In this document: in pieces, positions 43,500-51,193 of the stretch
How positions within the stretch are numbered: the first letter of the stretch is position 1
How the letters are laid out: the number at the start of each line of letters is the position of its first letter
Assembly: GCF_010586825.1 (NCBI RefSeq)
Contig: NZ_JAAAGB010000002.1
Location: 529,347-593,346, forward strand
Direction: 5' to 3'
Source of the DNA: Draconibacterium mangrovi
GTDB taxonomy: Bacteria > Bacteroidota > Bacteroidia > Bacteroidales > Prolixibacteraceae
DNA length: 64,000 bases
Program-made: the position numbers and the translations under genes
The notes under the pieces: generated by a model
The model's database searches: none
What the model was told of the DNA's origin: nothing
The model's input: the letters and a program-made list of their open reading frames with translations, nothing else

Positions 43500-44096
43500 A
43501 TGGAGATAAAAGAAGCTCAGTTTGTGATGAGCAATACTGCAGTCGATAAATGTCCGGCACCCGATCGGCCGGAGTATGCTTTTATAGGTCGGTCGAATGT
43601 GGGCAAGTCATCGCTGATAAATATGCTTACGAATAAAAGATCGTTGGCAAAAATTTCGGGTAAACCCGGGAAAACGCGCCTGATCAATCATTTCCTTATC
43701 AACAAAGAATGGTACCTGGTTGATTTGCCCGGCTATGGCTATGCGCAAGTGCCGAAAGCCGAGCGGTTGAAATGGGAGAAAATGCTCAAAAATTATATCC
43801 TGAAACGTGAAAATTTGTATTGTCTGTTCGTGTTGATCGACTCGCGCCATGAGGCGCAAAAAGTTGATCTTGAATTTATGGAGTGGCTGGGCATTAGTGA
43901 AATTCCTTTCAATATAGTTTTTACCAAAACGGATAAACTGAAACCTAAGGAGCTGGAAAACAACTTAAAAGCTTACGAAGAAAAGATGTTTCAAATTTGG
44001 GAAACAATGCCCGGGTATTTTATTTCTTCGGCCGAAAAGGGAGTTGGAAAAGACGAAATTCTACGGATGATAGACGAGCTGAATAAAGCCCACTAG
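43500..44096 (+). CDS. engB: Ribosome biogenesis GTPase EngB/YsxC
   Basis: The 198-residue TrmE-Era-EngA-like GTPase acts in late 50S assembly. G1 is '[19 protein letters not shown]', G2 '[13 protein letters not shown]', G3 '[20 protein letters not shown]', G4 '[16 protein letters not shown]', and G5 '[18 protein letters not shown]' (Ser-Ala-Glu). This order and length leave no doubt. It stands between manA and prs on the plus strand, probably within a longer transcript. Confidence 0.96.
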   Translation: MEIKEAQFVMSNTAVDKCPAPDRPEYAFIGRSNVGKSSLINMLTNKRSLAKISGKPGKTRLINHFLINKEWYLVDLPGYGYAQVPKAERLKWEKMLKNYILKRENLYCLFVLIDSRHEAQKVDLEFMEWLGISEIPFNIVFTKTDKLKPKELENNLKAYEEKMFQIWETMPGYFISSAEKGVGKDEILRMIDELNKAH

Positions 44097-44136
44097 ATTT
44101 TCGTAGAAGTGAACAAACTATATGAGCTAACAATTA

Positions 44137-44166
44137 TTTAAGAAACACGTAAAGTTGTTAACTTTG
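44137..44166 (+). promoter_or_regulatory. Promoter candidate for prs
   Basis: TTT at 44137-44139, 19 bp, TAACTTTG at 44159-44166 (full -7 match). Transcription would start near 44173, upstream of a 33-codon ORF and prs. Confidence 0.45.
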
Positions 44167-44194
44167 CAAAATCTTTACTATTAAAGAAATCAAG

Positions 44195-44296
44195 ATGGCG
44201 AAACGTAAAGTAATGCTGAATTTTACTTCTGAAATGTGGTTTAACCAACTCGCCATATCTACTCCAACACAATTTGTTGAAACAAAAAATCATTAA
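44195..44296 (+). CDS. Candidate 33-residue leader ORF upstream of prs
   Basis: An ATG at 44195-44197 opens a 33-codon frame (MAKRKVMLNFTSEMWFNQLA, then ISTPTQFVETKNH) that ends 4 bp before the prs ATG. It lies wholly inside the predicted prs leader, 20 bp after the presumed transcript start. The start 'MAKRKVMLNFTSEM' resembles the opening of a small ribosomal-type or NIL-type domain that has been cut short, so it may be a remnant instead. A translated leader that sets prs expression is possible. No family recognised. Confidence 0.4.
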   Translation: MAKRKVMLNFTSEMWFNQLAISTPTQFVETKNH

Positions 44297-44300
44297 ATAA

Positions 44301-45242
44301 ATGGAGATGAAAACTCACCCACTGAAAATTTTTACCGGACGTGCAACCCGGCATTTAACTGAAAAAATTTGCGATAGTCTGGACGTTGATCTGGGACATT
44401 CGTCGTGCCCGGTTTTTGCCGACGGCGAATTTGAACCCTGTTACGAAGAGACGATTCGTGGCTCGCATATTTTTATCGTGCAGTCAACACCACCAACTGC
44501 CGATAACCTGTTGGAGCTGTTGTTAATGGTTGATGCCGCAAAACGTGCAAGCGCCTACAAAGTAATTGCAGTTATACCATATTTTGGTTATGCGCGTCAG
44601 GACCGTAAAGACAAACCAAGGGTTTCTATCGGAGCAAAACTGGTTGCCGACCTGCTTACCGTTTCCGGAATCGACAGGCTGATTACTATGGATTTGCATG
44701 CCGACCAGATTCAGGGATTTTTTGATGTACCGGTAGATCATTTATACGCATCAACGCTTTTTGTTCCGTTTATCGAAAAAATGGGACTGGATAATGTTGT
44801 TATCGCGTCGCCGGATGTGGGTGGTACAAAGCGTGCCAATACCTATGCAAAAATGTTAAACACCGGTATCGTTATTTGTCACAAAACACGTGCACGTCCT
44901 AACGAGGTGGGTAACATGACCGTTATTGGTGATGTTGAAAACAAAGATGTAATTATTGTTGACGACATGATTGACACTGCAGGAACAATTACCAAAGCTG
45001 CCAACCTGATGAAGAAAAAAGGTGCCAGAAGCGTTCGCGCTTTTGCAGCACACGGAGTATTGTCGGGACCGGCCCTGGAAAGAATTGAAAAATCGGAGTT
45101 GGAAGAAGTATATTTTACCGATTCGATTAAACCAAAAACAGGCTGTGATAAAATTAAATATATCACAACTGCCGAGGCTTTTGGTGAAGCCATTCGCAGA
45201 GTTTATAAAAATCAGTCAATAAGTTCGTTATATTATAAATAA
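44301..45242 (+). CDS. prs: Ribose-phosphate pyrophosphokinase (PRPP synthase)
   Basis: The 313-residue enzyme makes PRPP from ribose-5-phosphate and ATP, the precursor for purines, pyrimidines, His and Trp. Clear motifs are 'IFTGRATRHLTEKICDSLDV', 'PYFGYARQDRKDKPRVSIGA' (ATP/flexible loop), 'TMDLHADQIQGFFDVPVDHL' (the PRPP-synthase signature with the metal site) and 'VIIVDDMIDTAGTITKAANL' (PRPP loop). The ATG at 44301 is preceded by the short ORF. The promoter of the following rplY gene lies in its last 20 bases. Confidence 0.96.
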   Translation: MEMKTHPLKIFTGRATRHLTEKICDSLDVDLGHSSCPVFADGEFEPCYEETIRGSHIFIVQSTPPTADNLLELLLMVDAAKRASAYKVIAVIPYFGYARQDRKDKPRVSIGAKLVADLLTVSGIDRLITMDLHADQIQGFFDVPVDHLYASTLFVPFIEKMGLDNVVIASPDVGGTKRANTYAKMLNTGIVICHKTRARPNEVGNMTVIGDVENKDVIIVDDMIDTAGTITKAANLMKKKGARSVRAFAAHGVLSGPALERIEKSELEEVYFTDSIKPKTGCDKIKYITTAEAFGEAIRRVYKNQSISSLYYK

Positions 45243-45254
45243 TTTCTATTTTTG
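45224..45254 (+). promoter_or_regulatory. Promoter candidate for rplY
   Basis: TTCG at 45224-45227, 19-bp spacer, TATTTTTG at 45247-45254 (full -7 match), overlapping the end of prs. A leader of about 100 nt follows; it holds a possible hairpin (GCAGACGCAT with ATGTGC...GTTTGC, about 45274-45303), which could serve regulation of ribosomal protein L25. Confidence 0.5.
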
Positions 45255-45359
45255 CACCGCTTTTTCCATAAGCAGACGCATTAATGATGTGCATGCTGTT
45301 TGCCCAACCAAAAGGAAGGGAGGACTGAGTACCATATTTATTAACGTAAATTATTTAAA

Positions 45360-46001
45360 ATGAAATCAGTAGTAATTAAAGGAGAATTAAGAAGTTCTCT
45401 TGGAAAGAAAGACGCAAAAAAACTTCGCGCAGAAGAGAAAGCTCCTGCAGTATTGTATGGTGGCGAGCAGCCAATTCACTTCGCAGTTTCTTTTGCCGAG
45501 TTAAGACAATTAGTTTATACACCAAGCGTATACCTTATCGACCTTGACATTGATGGTACTGTGTATAAATCAATTATGCAAGACATTCAGTGGCACCCGG
45601 TTGAGGAATTAGTGCTTCACGTTGATTTCCTTGAAATCAAAGATGATAAACCAGTAAAAATCAACATTCCTGTAAAAATTGAAGGTTTTGCTAAAGGTTT
45701 AAGAAAAGGTGGTAAATTAAACAGTACACTTCGTCGTTTGAGCGTAAGAGCTTTGGCTGAGAAATTGCCTGATACCATTAATATTGATGTAACAAAACTT
45801 GATATCGGCCAAAGTATTAAAGTGGCAGACCTGAATATTCCAGGAATCGAGCTGTTAGATCCTAAATCGAATGTTATCGTTGGTGTTGGTATTACAAGGG
45901 CTGCAAGATCTGCTGCCGGTGCCATGGTTGACGACGATGAGGAAGAAGAAGAAGAAGTGGCAGCTGAAGAAGCTGAAACACCGGAATCTTCAGAAGAATA
46001 A
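45360..46001 (+). CDS. rplY: Large-subunit ribosomal protein bL25 (Ctc type)
   Basis: The 213-residue protein binds 5S rRNA. The N-terminal L25 domain (residues 1-95: 'VVIKGELRSSLGKKDAKKLR', 'PAVLYGGEQPIHFAVSFAEL') is followed by the TL5/Ctc C-terminal domain (about 100-185: 'PVKINIPVKIEGFAKGLRKG', 'LPDTINIDVTKLDIGQSIKV') and a very acidic tail ('VDDDEEEEEEVAAEEAE'). This long form is common in Bacteroidota and has stress relevance in Bacillus. It has its own promoter and is followed by pth after 66 bp, an order often seen in bacteria (rplY-pth). Confidence 0.96.
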   Translation: MKSVVIKGELRSSLGKKDAKKLRAEEKAPAVLYGGEQPIHFAVSFAELRQLVYTPSVYLIDLDIDGTVYKSIMQDIQWHPVEELVLHVDFLEIKDDKPVKINIPVKIEGFAKGLRKGGKLNSTLRRLSVRALAEKLPDTINIDVTKLDIGQSIKVADLNIPGIELLDPKSNVIVGVGITRAARSAAGAMVDDDEEEEEEVAAEEAETPESSEE

Positions 46002-46067
46002 ATTATATTCAAGTGAAATGAGTCTTGCTTAAGCAAGGCGAATCATCTGAAATAAAACTAAAAACAG

Positions 46068-46631
46068 ATGAAATACTTAATTGCCGGACTCGGTAATATA
46101 GGACCAGAATATAAAAATACTCGCCATAATATTGGCTTTCAAATATTGGACGCACTCGCTGAGGCGTCCAATATTAGTTTTAGCGATAAGCGTTACGGTT
46201 TTGTGGCTGAATATAAGTTCAAAGGCCGAACGTTTATTTTGCTAAAGCCAACCACCTACATGAATCTGAGTGGACGGGCAGTAAATTACTGGTTACAACA
46301 AGAAAAGATAGATATAAAAAACATGCTTGTGCTGGTTGACGACCTGGCATTGCCCTTTGGCACGCTCAGAGTACGTGCAAAAGGCGGAGCCGGCGGACAC
46401 AATGGGCTCGAAAACATTAATCAGGTGCTGGGACGAAACGATTATGCTCGTTTACGTTTTGGTATTGGCGACGATTTCCATAAAGGCCACCAGGTAAACT
46501 ACGTGTTAGGCGAGTGGTCGAAAGAAGAGCAAAAGGAATTGCCGTTTAAAATCGACGATTCCATTGAAATAATAAAAAGCTTTGGAACACTTGGTGTCGA
46601 GCGCACAATGAATTTCCATAACAAAAAATAG
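46068..46631 (+). CDS. pth: Peptidyl-tRNA hydrolase
   Basis: The 187-residue enzyme releases tRNA from peptidyl-tRNA that dropped off ribosomes. Signature segments: 'LIAGLGNIGPEYKNTRHNIG' with the catalytic His, 'LLKPTTYMNLSGRAVNYWLQ', and 'LVDDLALPFGTLRVRAKGGA' followed by 'GGHNGLENINQVLGRNDYAR'. It is the Pth1 type. Its stop is directly followed by the S4 gene start, so the two are coupled. Confidence 0.96.
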   Translation: MKYLIAGLGNIGPEYKNTRHNIGFQILDALAEASNISFSDKRYGFVAEYKFKGRTFILLKPTTYMNLSGRAVNYWLQQEKIDIKNMLVLVDDLALPFGTLRVRAKGGAGGHNGLENINQVLGRNDYARLRFGIGDDFHKGHQVNYVLGEWSKEEQKELPFKIDDSIEIIKSFGTLGVERTMNFHNKK

Positions 46632-47009
46632 ATGGCTGAAGGAGTTCGCATAGATAAATGGTTGTGGGCCGTGCGGATTTTTAAAACCCGCAGTCAGGCT
46701 ACCGAAGCCTGTAAAAAAGGCCATGTAACAATTGGTGATTCAGTGATAAAAGCCTCGCGCGAAGTGCATGTTGGCGAGGTAATAAAAGTGCGGAAATCGC
46801 CAATTACCAAAAGTTTTAAAGTGTTGGCGCTTACCGGAAAAAGAATGGGAGCCAAACTGGTTACTGATTTTGCCGAGGATGTTACGCCACCCGAGGAAAT
46901 AGAATTGCTCGAGATACAAAAAAACATGCGCTGGAGTGTTCGCGAAAAAGGCACCGGGCGACCAACCAAAAAAGACCGCCGCGATTTGGATGACTTTTTT
47001 GAGTGGTAA
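46632..47009 (+). CDS. S4-domain RNA-binding protein (HslR/Hsp15 type)
   Basis: The 125-residue protein consists of an S4 RNA-binding domain at residues 4-65 ('RIDKWLWAVRIFKTRSQATE', 'ACKKGHVTIGDSVIKASREV') and a basic C-terminal tail ending in 'GRPTKKDRRDLDDFFEW'. HslR proteins rescue stalled 50S subunits that carry peptidyl-tRNA, which fits the direct coupling to pth. The two genes touch without a gap. A repeat patch (GGATACTGG units) follows. Confidence 0.92.
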   Translation: MAEGVRIDKWLWAVRIFKTRSQATEACKKGHVTIGDSVIKASREVHVGEVIKVRKSPITKSFKVLALTGKRMGAKLVTDFAEDVTPPEEIELLEIQKNMRWSVREKGTGRPTKKDRRDLDDFFEW

Positions 47010-47011
47010 GA

Positions 47012-47098
47012 GATTGAAGGATTGAAGGACTGATTCTGGATACTGGATTCTGGATACTGGATACTGGATACTCGTAACTCGCGGCTCGCAGCTCGAAA
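47012..47098. repeat. GGATACTGG-type repeat patch
   Basis: Several copies of GGAT(A/T)CTGGATACT in a row, with 'CTCGTAACTCGCGGCTCGCAGCTCG' at the end (described here as CTCG and GCTCGCAG runs). It is the reverse complement of the 'CTGCGAGC...ACGAGTATCCAG' elements at 40250-40680, so the same family occurs in both orientations 7 kb apart. The DUF4924 gene follows after 15 bp. Confidence 0.7.
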
Positions 47099-47112
47099 CA
47101 AAAAACAAAATT

Positions 47113-47652
47113 ATGCTTGTAGCAAAACAAAAACGAAAAGAGAATATTGCCGAATACATCTTGTATTTGTATCAAATTGAAGACATGATCAGGGCTTTTA
47201 AACTGGACATGGAGCTTATCGAGGAGCGTTTGGTAGCCAATTATAAAGCTGATGATAAAACCAAAGCTGCCATTACCGATTGGTATGCCAATTTGGTGCT
47301 GATGATGGATAAAGAGCAGATCAGGGAGAAAGGGCATTTCCAATTTCTTACTAACCTGGTTTCGGATGTTAACGATTTTCATCTAAAGCTGATGGAAACC
47401 TCGAAAGACGGTATGTACGTGCAAACCTACAAAACTGTTGCGGCGCTGGTGTCGGAGTTGAAAGAGAAAAATCCGGAAGCGAAAAATGATGTCGACTTGG
47501 GAATTACCGCTGTATATGGTTTTCTGCTGCTTAAAATGCAACAAAAAGATATTTCGATTGATACCCTGGAAGCCATAAAACGTATTAGCAAATGGTTGGG
47601 CGTTTTATCGAAACTATACCGCGATTTTGAAAACGGTGATTTTGATTTCTAA
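47113..47652 (+). CDS. DUF4924 family protein
   Basis: The 179-residue, all-helical protein starts 'MLVAKQKRKENIAEYILYLY', and its pattern (an Asn-Ile-Ala-Glu-Tyr-Ile-Leu start, acid-rich helices, a C-terminal 'SKWLGVLSKLYRDFENGDFD') matches DUF4924 proteins, which are confined to Bacteroidota and have no assigned function. It has no signal peptide. It follows the S4 gene by about 100 bp and may share its transcript. The gene ends before the mirror-image TGCGAG/CTCGCA array. Confidence 0.82.
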   Translation: MLVAKQKRKENIAEYILYLYQIEDMIRAFKLDMELIEERLVANYKADDKTKAAITDWYANLVLMMDKEQIREKGHFQFLTNLVSDVNDFHLKLMETSKDGMYVQTYKTVAALVSELKEKNPEAKNDVDLGITAVYGFLLLKMQQKDISIDTLEAIKRISKWLGVLSKLYRDFENGDFDF

Positions 47653-47730
47653 AAACATTTTGCTTAACTCCCCAAAACACTGTTCTCAATCCCTTTCTAT
47701 TTTCAGATACTCCTGCTATAAAAATAGGGC

Positions 47731-47956
47731 TGCGAGCTGGTAAAAATGCCTTGCGAGTAATTATTAAAGGCGTGCGAGGTATTAATAATGGCATGCGAGC
47801 AATAAAAAAACACATGCGAGCTACTAATAAACAGGTGCGAGCTATACTCGCATGGCAATAATTATTACTCGCTCATTTATATTTGTACCTCGCACTGTAT
47901 TAAAGTTACCTCGCACGTGAATATTTATAGCTCGCACTACTTTTTATATACTCGCA
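47731..47956. repeat. Mirror-image phased array: 6 x TGCGAG then 6 x CTCGC(A/T)
   Basis: TGCGAG starts at 47731, 47752, 47773, 47794, 47815 and 47836, each exactly 21 bp apart. Its reverse complement CTCGCA starts at 47847, 47868 (as CTCGCT), 47889, 47910, 47931 and 47951 (spacing 21, last one 20). The centre reads TGCGAG-CTATA-CTCGCA. Linkers are A/T-rich and vary. The left half has an open frame with heptad-like repeats (LRVIIKG, VRGINNG, MRAIKKH, MRATNKQ), but the right half does not continue it. It fills the gap between the converging DUF4924 and DUF393 genes. Confidence 0.95.
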
Positions 47957-47990
47957 GGGTAATATTAAATGCAGGGAAGGGGTTTATGCA

Positions 47991-48362
47991 TTAAAAAGTA
48001 CGGCAACTGGTTCTTTTTCCAAACCATTTGTAGCGATTATTAGCTACAAAACGATACAAACTATCGCGCCAGCTTTTAGGTAGTAGGTTAAACGCAGTTA
48101 GCCAATTCCACGGAGCTTTTAGGTGTTTACAGATTTCAAGTACTGCATCCGATTCAGAAAATAGCTGATTTTTTTGAATAAGCACTACGGTGTTAATTTC
48201 AAGCGGCAAATCAAACTCCTTTAAAATTTGTTGCCCTTCTTCCGATTGTAGTGCCAGAAGCTTAAAATCGTTCTCCTGCGCTTTCTCTATAATGAAATCG
48301 ACGGCGGAATTACAGAGCTTACAAATCCCGTCAAAAAGAATTATTTTTTGATCTTGCTTCAC
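47991..48362 (-). CDS. DUF393 (DCC family) thiol-disulfide oxidoreductase
   Basis: The 123-residue thioredoxin-fold protein starts 'QKIILFDGICKLCNSAVDFI' with the DxxCxxC redox pair that names the DCC family, and continues 'FKLLALQSEEGQQILKEFDL' and 'VLIQKNQLFSESDAVLEIC'. It lacks a signal peptide. The frame begins with GTG; an ATG two bases upstream is out of frame. Its C-terminus is 'ANNRYKWFGKRTSCRTF', with an extra Cys. It is a monocistronic gene, 136 bp downstream of the sulfatase gene. Confidence 0.88.
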   Translation of the reverse strand: MKQDQKIILFDGICKLCNSAVDFIIEKAQENDFKLLALQSEEGQQILKEFDLPLEINTVVLIQKNQLFSESDAVLEICKHLKAPWNWLTAFNLLPKSWRDSLYRFVANNRYKWFGKRTSCRTF

Positions 48363-48498
48363 ATGAGTTTAACAACCAAGTTGCCCGAGAGTTTGAAAAA
48401 GGCAAGGTTCCTGCTTTTCCAAAGCATGTTTAGAAATGCATTCTGCCAATGACGATACGTTGAAACAAGGAGTCACCAAATAATTAATATTGGTATTT

Positions 48499-49935
48499 CT
48501 AAAATAATTCCGGAAAATAAGGATGCAAATCCAGCGGATCATCCATCATTTCCATCTGTTTTTTAAGTTTTACTATAAGTTCGTCCTTAACTGTTTTAAA
48601 GGCGGCATTCTCAGCCCGGTCATTCATTTCCAGCGGATCGTTGTTCAGTTCAAAAAGCAGTATTTTTTTTGCATTCGGGTAAACAATTAGTTTGTAATCA
48701 TCGCTGCGAACCATACGCTGCAATTCTGTATAGGCACCGTATATTTCCGGATATGAACTTTGATTGGCACTTTTATCGATCAACGGAATTAAACTGTTAA
48801 ACTCCACGTACCCTGGTTTGTAAACACCGGCCAAATCAAGCGAGGTAGCCATTAAATCCTGGAGATAGACCTGCATGTCGCGTTTTTCGTTTTCAGGAAT
48901 ATCCGGCCCCACAACAATTAACGGAACACGCATGCTGTGGTCGTACATATTTTGTTTCCCAACCAGGCCGTGGTGCCCTACTGAAAGTCCATGGTCGGCA
49001 CTAAAAAGTATGTAGGTGTTTTTGTCCAGCCCGGTTTCCTTTAGGTGAGTGATAATACGGCCAATCTGTTCATCCATGTGGGTAATAATTGCATAGTACT
49101 CCTGGCGATGAACCTTGATGGAATATTCGGTGCGGGGAAAAGGTGCCAATCGCTCATCGCGCAGGTCGGGGCCACAACCGATACTGTCTTTGTAAGGGTA
49201 CAGCTCCAGGTAATTTTCTGGCACAGAAATATTCTCCAGGGGGTACATATCCACAAATCGTTTTGGCGACTGGCGCGGATCGTGCGGTGCATTAAAAGCC
49301 AAGTACATAAAAAACGGATTTTCGCTTTGTTTGGCCATGTTCAGGTAATCGATGGCATTGTCGGCCACTACTTCGCTCCAGTGTTTCCCTCCGCTCCAAT
49401 ATCCGCCATATTTTTTGTGCCAGGGTAACCAGGTAGTATCTTCCGGCATTTGAGGCCTGTTGTAAGCTTCGGGTACCGATGGAGGCATACCGGGGCGCAC
49501 ATGACGCACATGCTGAAAAATACTGTCGGCTGCCATTTTTACGTGCCATTTTCCGGTCATATAAGTGTCGTAACCCGCATTCTGCATTAAAAGACTCCAG
49601 AACTGATTATTGGCTTTCATTTCGGGGTAATTTTTTTCCGACTCTTTGGCGCGCCATATAAATCGTCCGGTATTCAGCATACATCGACTGGCCACACAAA
49701 TGGCTCCGTTCCAGCCACCCATATTATAGGCATGGGTAAAGGTTACACCCGAATGGGCCAGTTTATCCAGGTTGGGAGAAATCACTTCGGGATTGCCCAG
49801 GGCTGAAATGCCTTCGTAAGTTTGGTCGTCGGCAAAAATGAACAGGATATTGGGCTTTTTATTTTCTTGTGGAGTCTCGTTGCAGGAGACAAATAAAAAC
49901 AGCACTGCAGTAACAGCAAAAATTAGGTTTTTCAT
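48499..49935 (-). CDS. Secreted/lipoprotein sulfatase (formylglycine-dependent)
   Basis: The 478-residue enzyme has a lipoprotein signal (FAVTAVLFLFVSC, Cys at about 19), the metal-binding start 'PNILFIFADDQTYEGISALG', and the sulfatase signature with the cysteine to be converted to formylglycine in 'CVASRCMLNTGRF' (C-x-A-S-R). Further motifs are 'GYDTYMTGKWHVKMA' and 'YILFSADHGLSVGHHGLVGK'. It would remove sulfate groups from a polysaccharide or similar substrate at the cell surface. The S1 arylsulfatase family covers many substrates; there is no carbohydrate-utilisation locus or anti-sigma pair next to it to help. Confidence 0.92.
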   Translation of the reverse strand: MKNLIFAVTAVLFLFVSCNETPQENKKPNILFIFADDQTYEGISALGNPEVISPNLDKLAHSGVTFTHAYNMGGWNGAICVASRCMLNTGRFIWRAKESEKNYPEMKANNQFWSLLMQNAGYDTYMTGKWHVKMAADSIFQHVRHVRPGMPPSVPEAYNRPQMPEDTTWLPWHKKYGGYWSGGKHWSEVVADNAIDYLNMAKQSENPFFMYLAFNAPHDPRQSPKRFVDMYPLENISVPENYLELYPYKDSIGCGPDLRDERLAPFPRTEYSIKVHRQEYYAIITHMDEQIGRIITHLKETGLDKNTYILFSADHGLSVGHHGLVGKQNMYDHSMRVPLIVVGPDIPENEKRDMQVYLQDLMATSLDLAGVYKPGYVEFNSLIPLIDKSANQSSYPEIYGAYTELQRMVRSDDYKLIVYPNAKKILLFELNNDPLEMNDRAENAAFKTVKDELIVKLKKQMEMMDDPLDLHPYFPELF

Positions 49936-50064
49936 TGTTGATTAGTTTGCTGCTATAAATTTAAAAATATTTGGGAATCTACGGAGATCAGAAGAAGGGG
50001 ATTCAGGTTAAGTGATTAGTGACTCAGCCCCATCAGCCAGGTTCGGTCACTCGCGATTAACATT

Positions 50065-51150
50065 TTATTTATTTGTAGAAAAATCTTTTATCAATCCCAG
50101 GGCTAACCAGTTAGCCACAGCCTGGCGGTTGTCGGGTATAACCAGACGTTTTACATCGCGCTCATGGTTCATATTCCCCAGTTCAATAAAAACAGCAGTA
50201 GGCCAGGTATTTTTAACCACGTATAAAGGTCGGGTTGATACTGTACCTGTGTAACCGCGATTAGGCTGAACTTCGTGGTATTTTTTTTCAATGGTGTCGC
50301 GAAGAATTTTACATGCTTTTTCACCGGTTTCACTGCGTTTGTCGTGATAGAAAAAGATATCGATATTCTCGCCTTTGGACCTTGAATCCACATGCACCGC
50401 AATCATACGCTGAAAAGCTCCCTTGTGCTTTTTATACAGACTATTCACCGCGTCAGTGCGTTGACGCAATCGACGGGTATGATTTAGAGGGATAGTGAGA
50501 TTGGGATAACAAACTTCATCCTTGTCAGCTTTCAGAGTAACTGCATCTCGAATTCCGTCGTTTTTATCGCGGGTAATCATATAAACTGTTGCGCCTTCTT
50601 CTATAAGACGGCGAGCCAGTCGCAAAGTAACATCATAAGCATATTCATCTTCACATACCAGATTCCCATTATATTTTCCTACGGCACCAGGATCAGGGCC
50701 TCCATGGCCACCAACCAGGTAATACACTGCTCCTTTTAAATTGTTACTTAAGATCTCAATATCGGCATATTCGCTGCCAAAAATATCGTAATGCACCATT
50801 TTTCCAGTTCCTTTTGATGGTGTGGAACCTGATGCAGGCGTTGTCGGCAGTTTTGCTGTATCAGGAAGTTTGTATTTTACACCGGCAAGCAAGGTGTTAT
50901 TTTTCCCCAGATTGGTTTTGTTTAAAGTAATAAAGTCATCCATATACTCGGCTGATGATAAGCCGTGTCTGGTTAGCAAACGGTAAATTCCATCGCCTTT
51001 TAGTGCAACAACTTCCTTGGTTTGCGAAAAGCTGTTTAAGGGAAGCAGAAATATTGCTAAAAATAATACCAAAATTATTATGGTAACTGATTTAATATGT
51101 AAGTTTAACCCGAACATGTTCACTACTATTTTGTTTCCTTTGCACAACAT
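50065..51150 (-). CDS. N-acetylmuramoyl-L-alanine amidase (Amidase_3) with N-terminal LysM-like region
   Basis: The 361-residue product has a signal anchor at about residues 20-42 and a LysM-like stretch ('VVALKGDGIYRLLTRHGLSS' to 'GVKYKLP') followed by a Ser/Thr/Gly linker. The catalytic domain (about 135-350) has zinc-site motifs 'YYLVGGHGGPDPGA' (His), 'CEDEYAYDVTLRLARRLIEE' (Glu), 'MIAVHVDSRSKGENIDIFFY' (His) and 'AVFIELGNMNHERDVKRL' (catalytic Glu). It cleaves the amide bond between MurNAc and the stem peptide during cell division or wall turnover. The start could be 11 codons later (MFGLNLHIKS). It is divergent from the nucleotidase pair. Confidence 0.88.
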   Translation of the reverse strand: MLCKGNKIVVNMFGLNLHIKSVTIIILVLFLAIFLLPLNSFSQTKEVVALKGDGIYRLLTRHGLSSAEYMDDFITLNKTNLGKNNTLLAGVKYKLPDTAKLPTTPASGSTPSKGTGKMVHYDIFGSEYADIEILSNNLKGAVYYLVGGHGGPDPGAVGKYNGNLVCEDEYAYDVTLRLARRLIEEGATVYMITRDKNDGIRDAVTLKADKDEVCYPNLTIPLNHTRRLRQRTDAVNSLYKKHKGAFQRMIAVHVDSRSKGENIDIFFYHDKRSETGEKACKILRDTIEKKYHEVQPNRGYTGTVSTRPLYVVKNTWPTAVFIELGNMNHERDVKRLVIPDNRQAVANWLALGLIKDFSTNK

Positions 51151-51193
51151 TTAATGCTAAAATAGAATTAACGGAAAAAATTATAATTTATTT

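Noticed and set aside
47731..47956. CRISPR array or coding heptad repeat
   Set aside because: Only six bases per unit are constant and orientation flips in the middle. The open frame in the left half ends at the centre and has no ribosome site.
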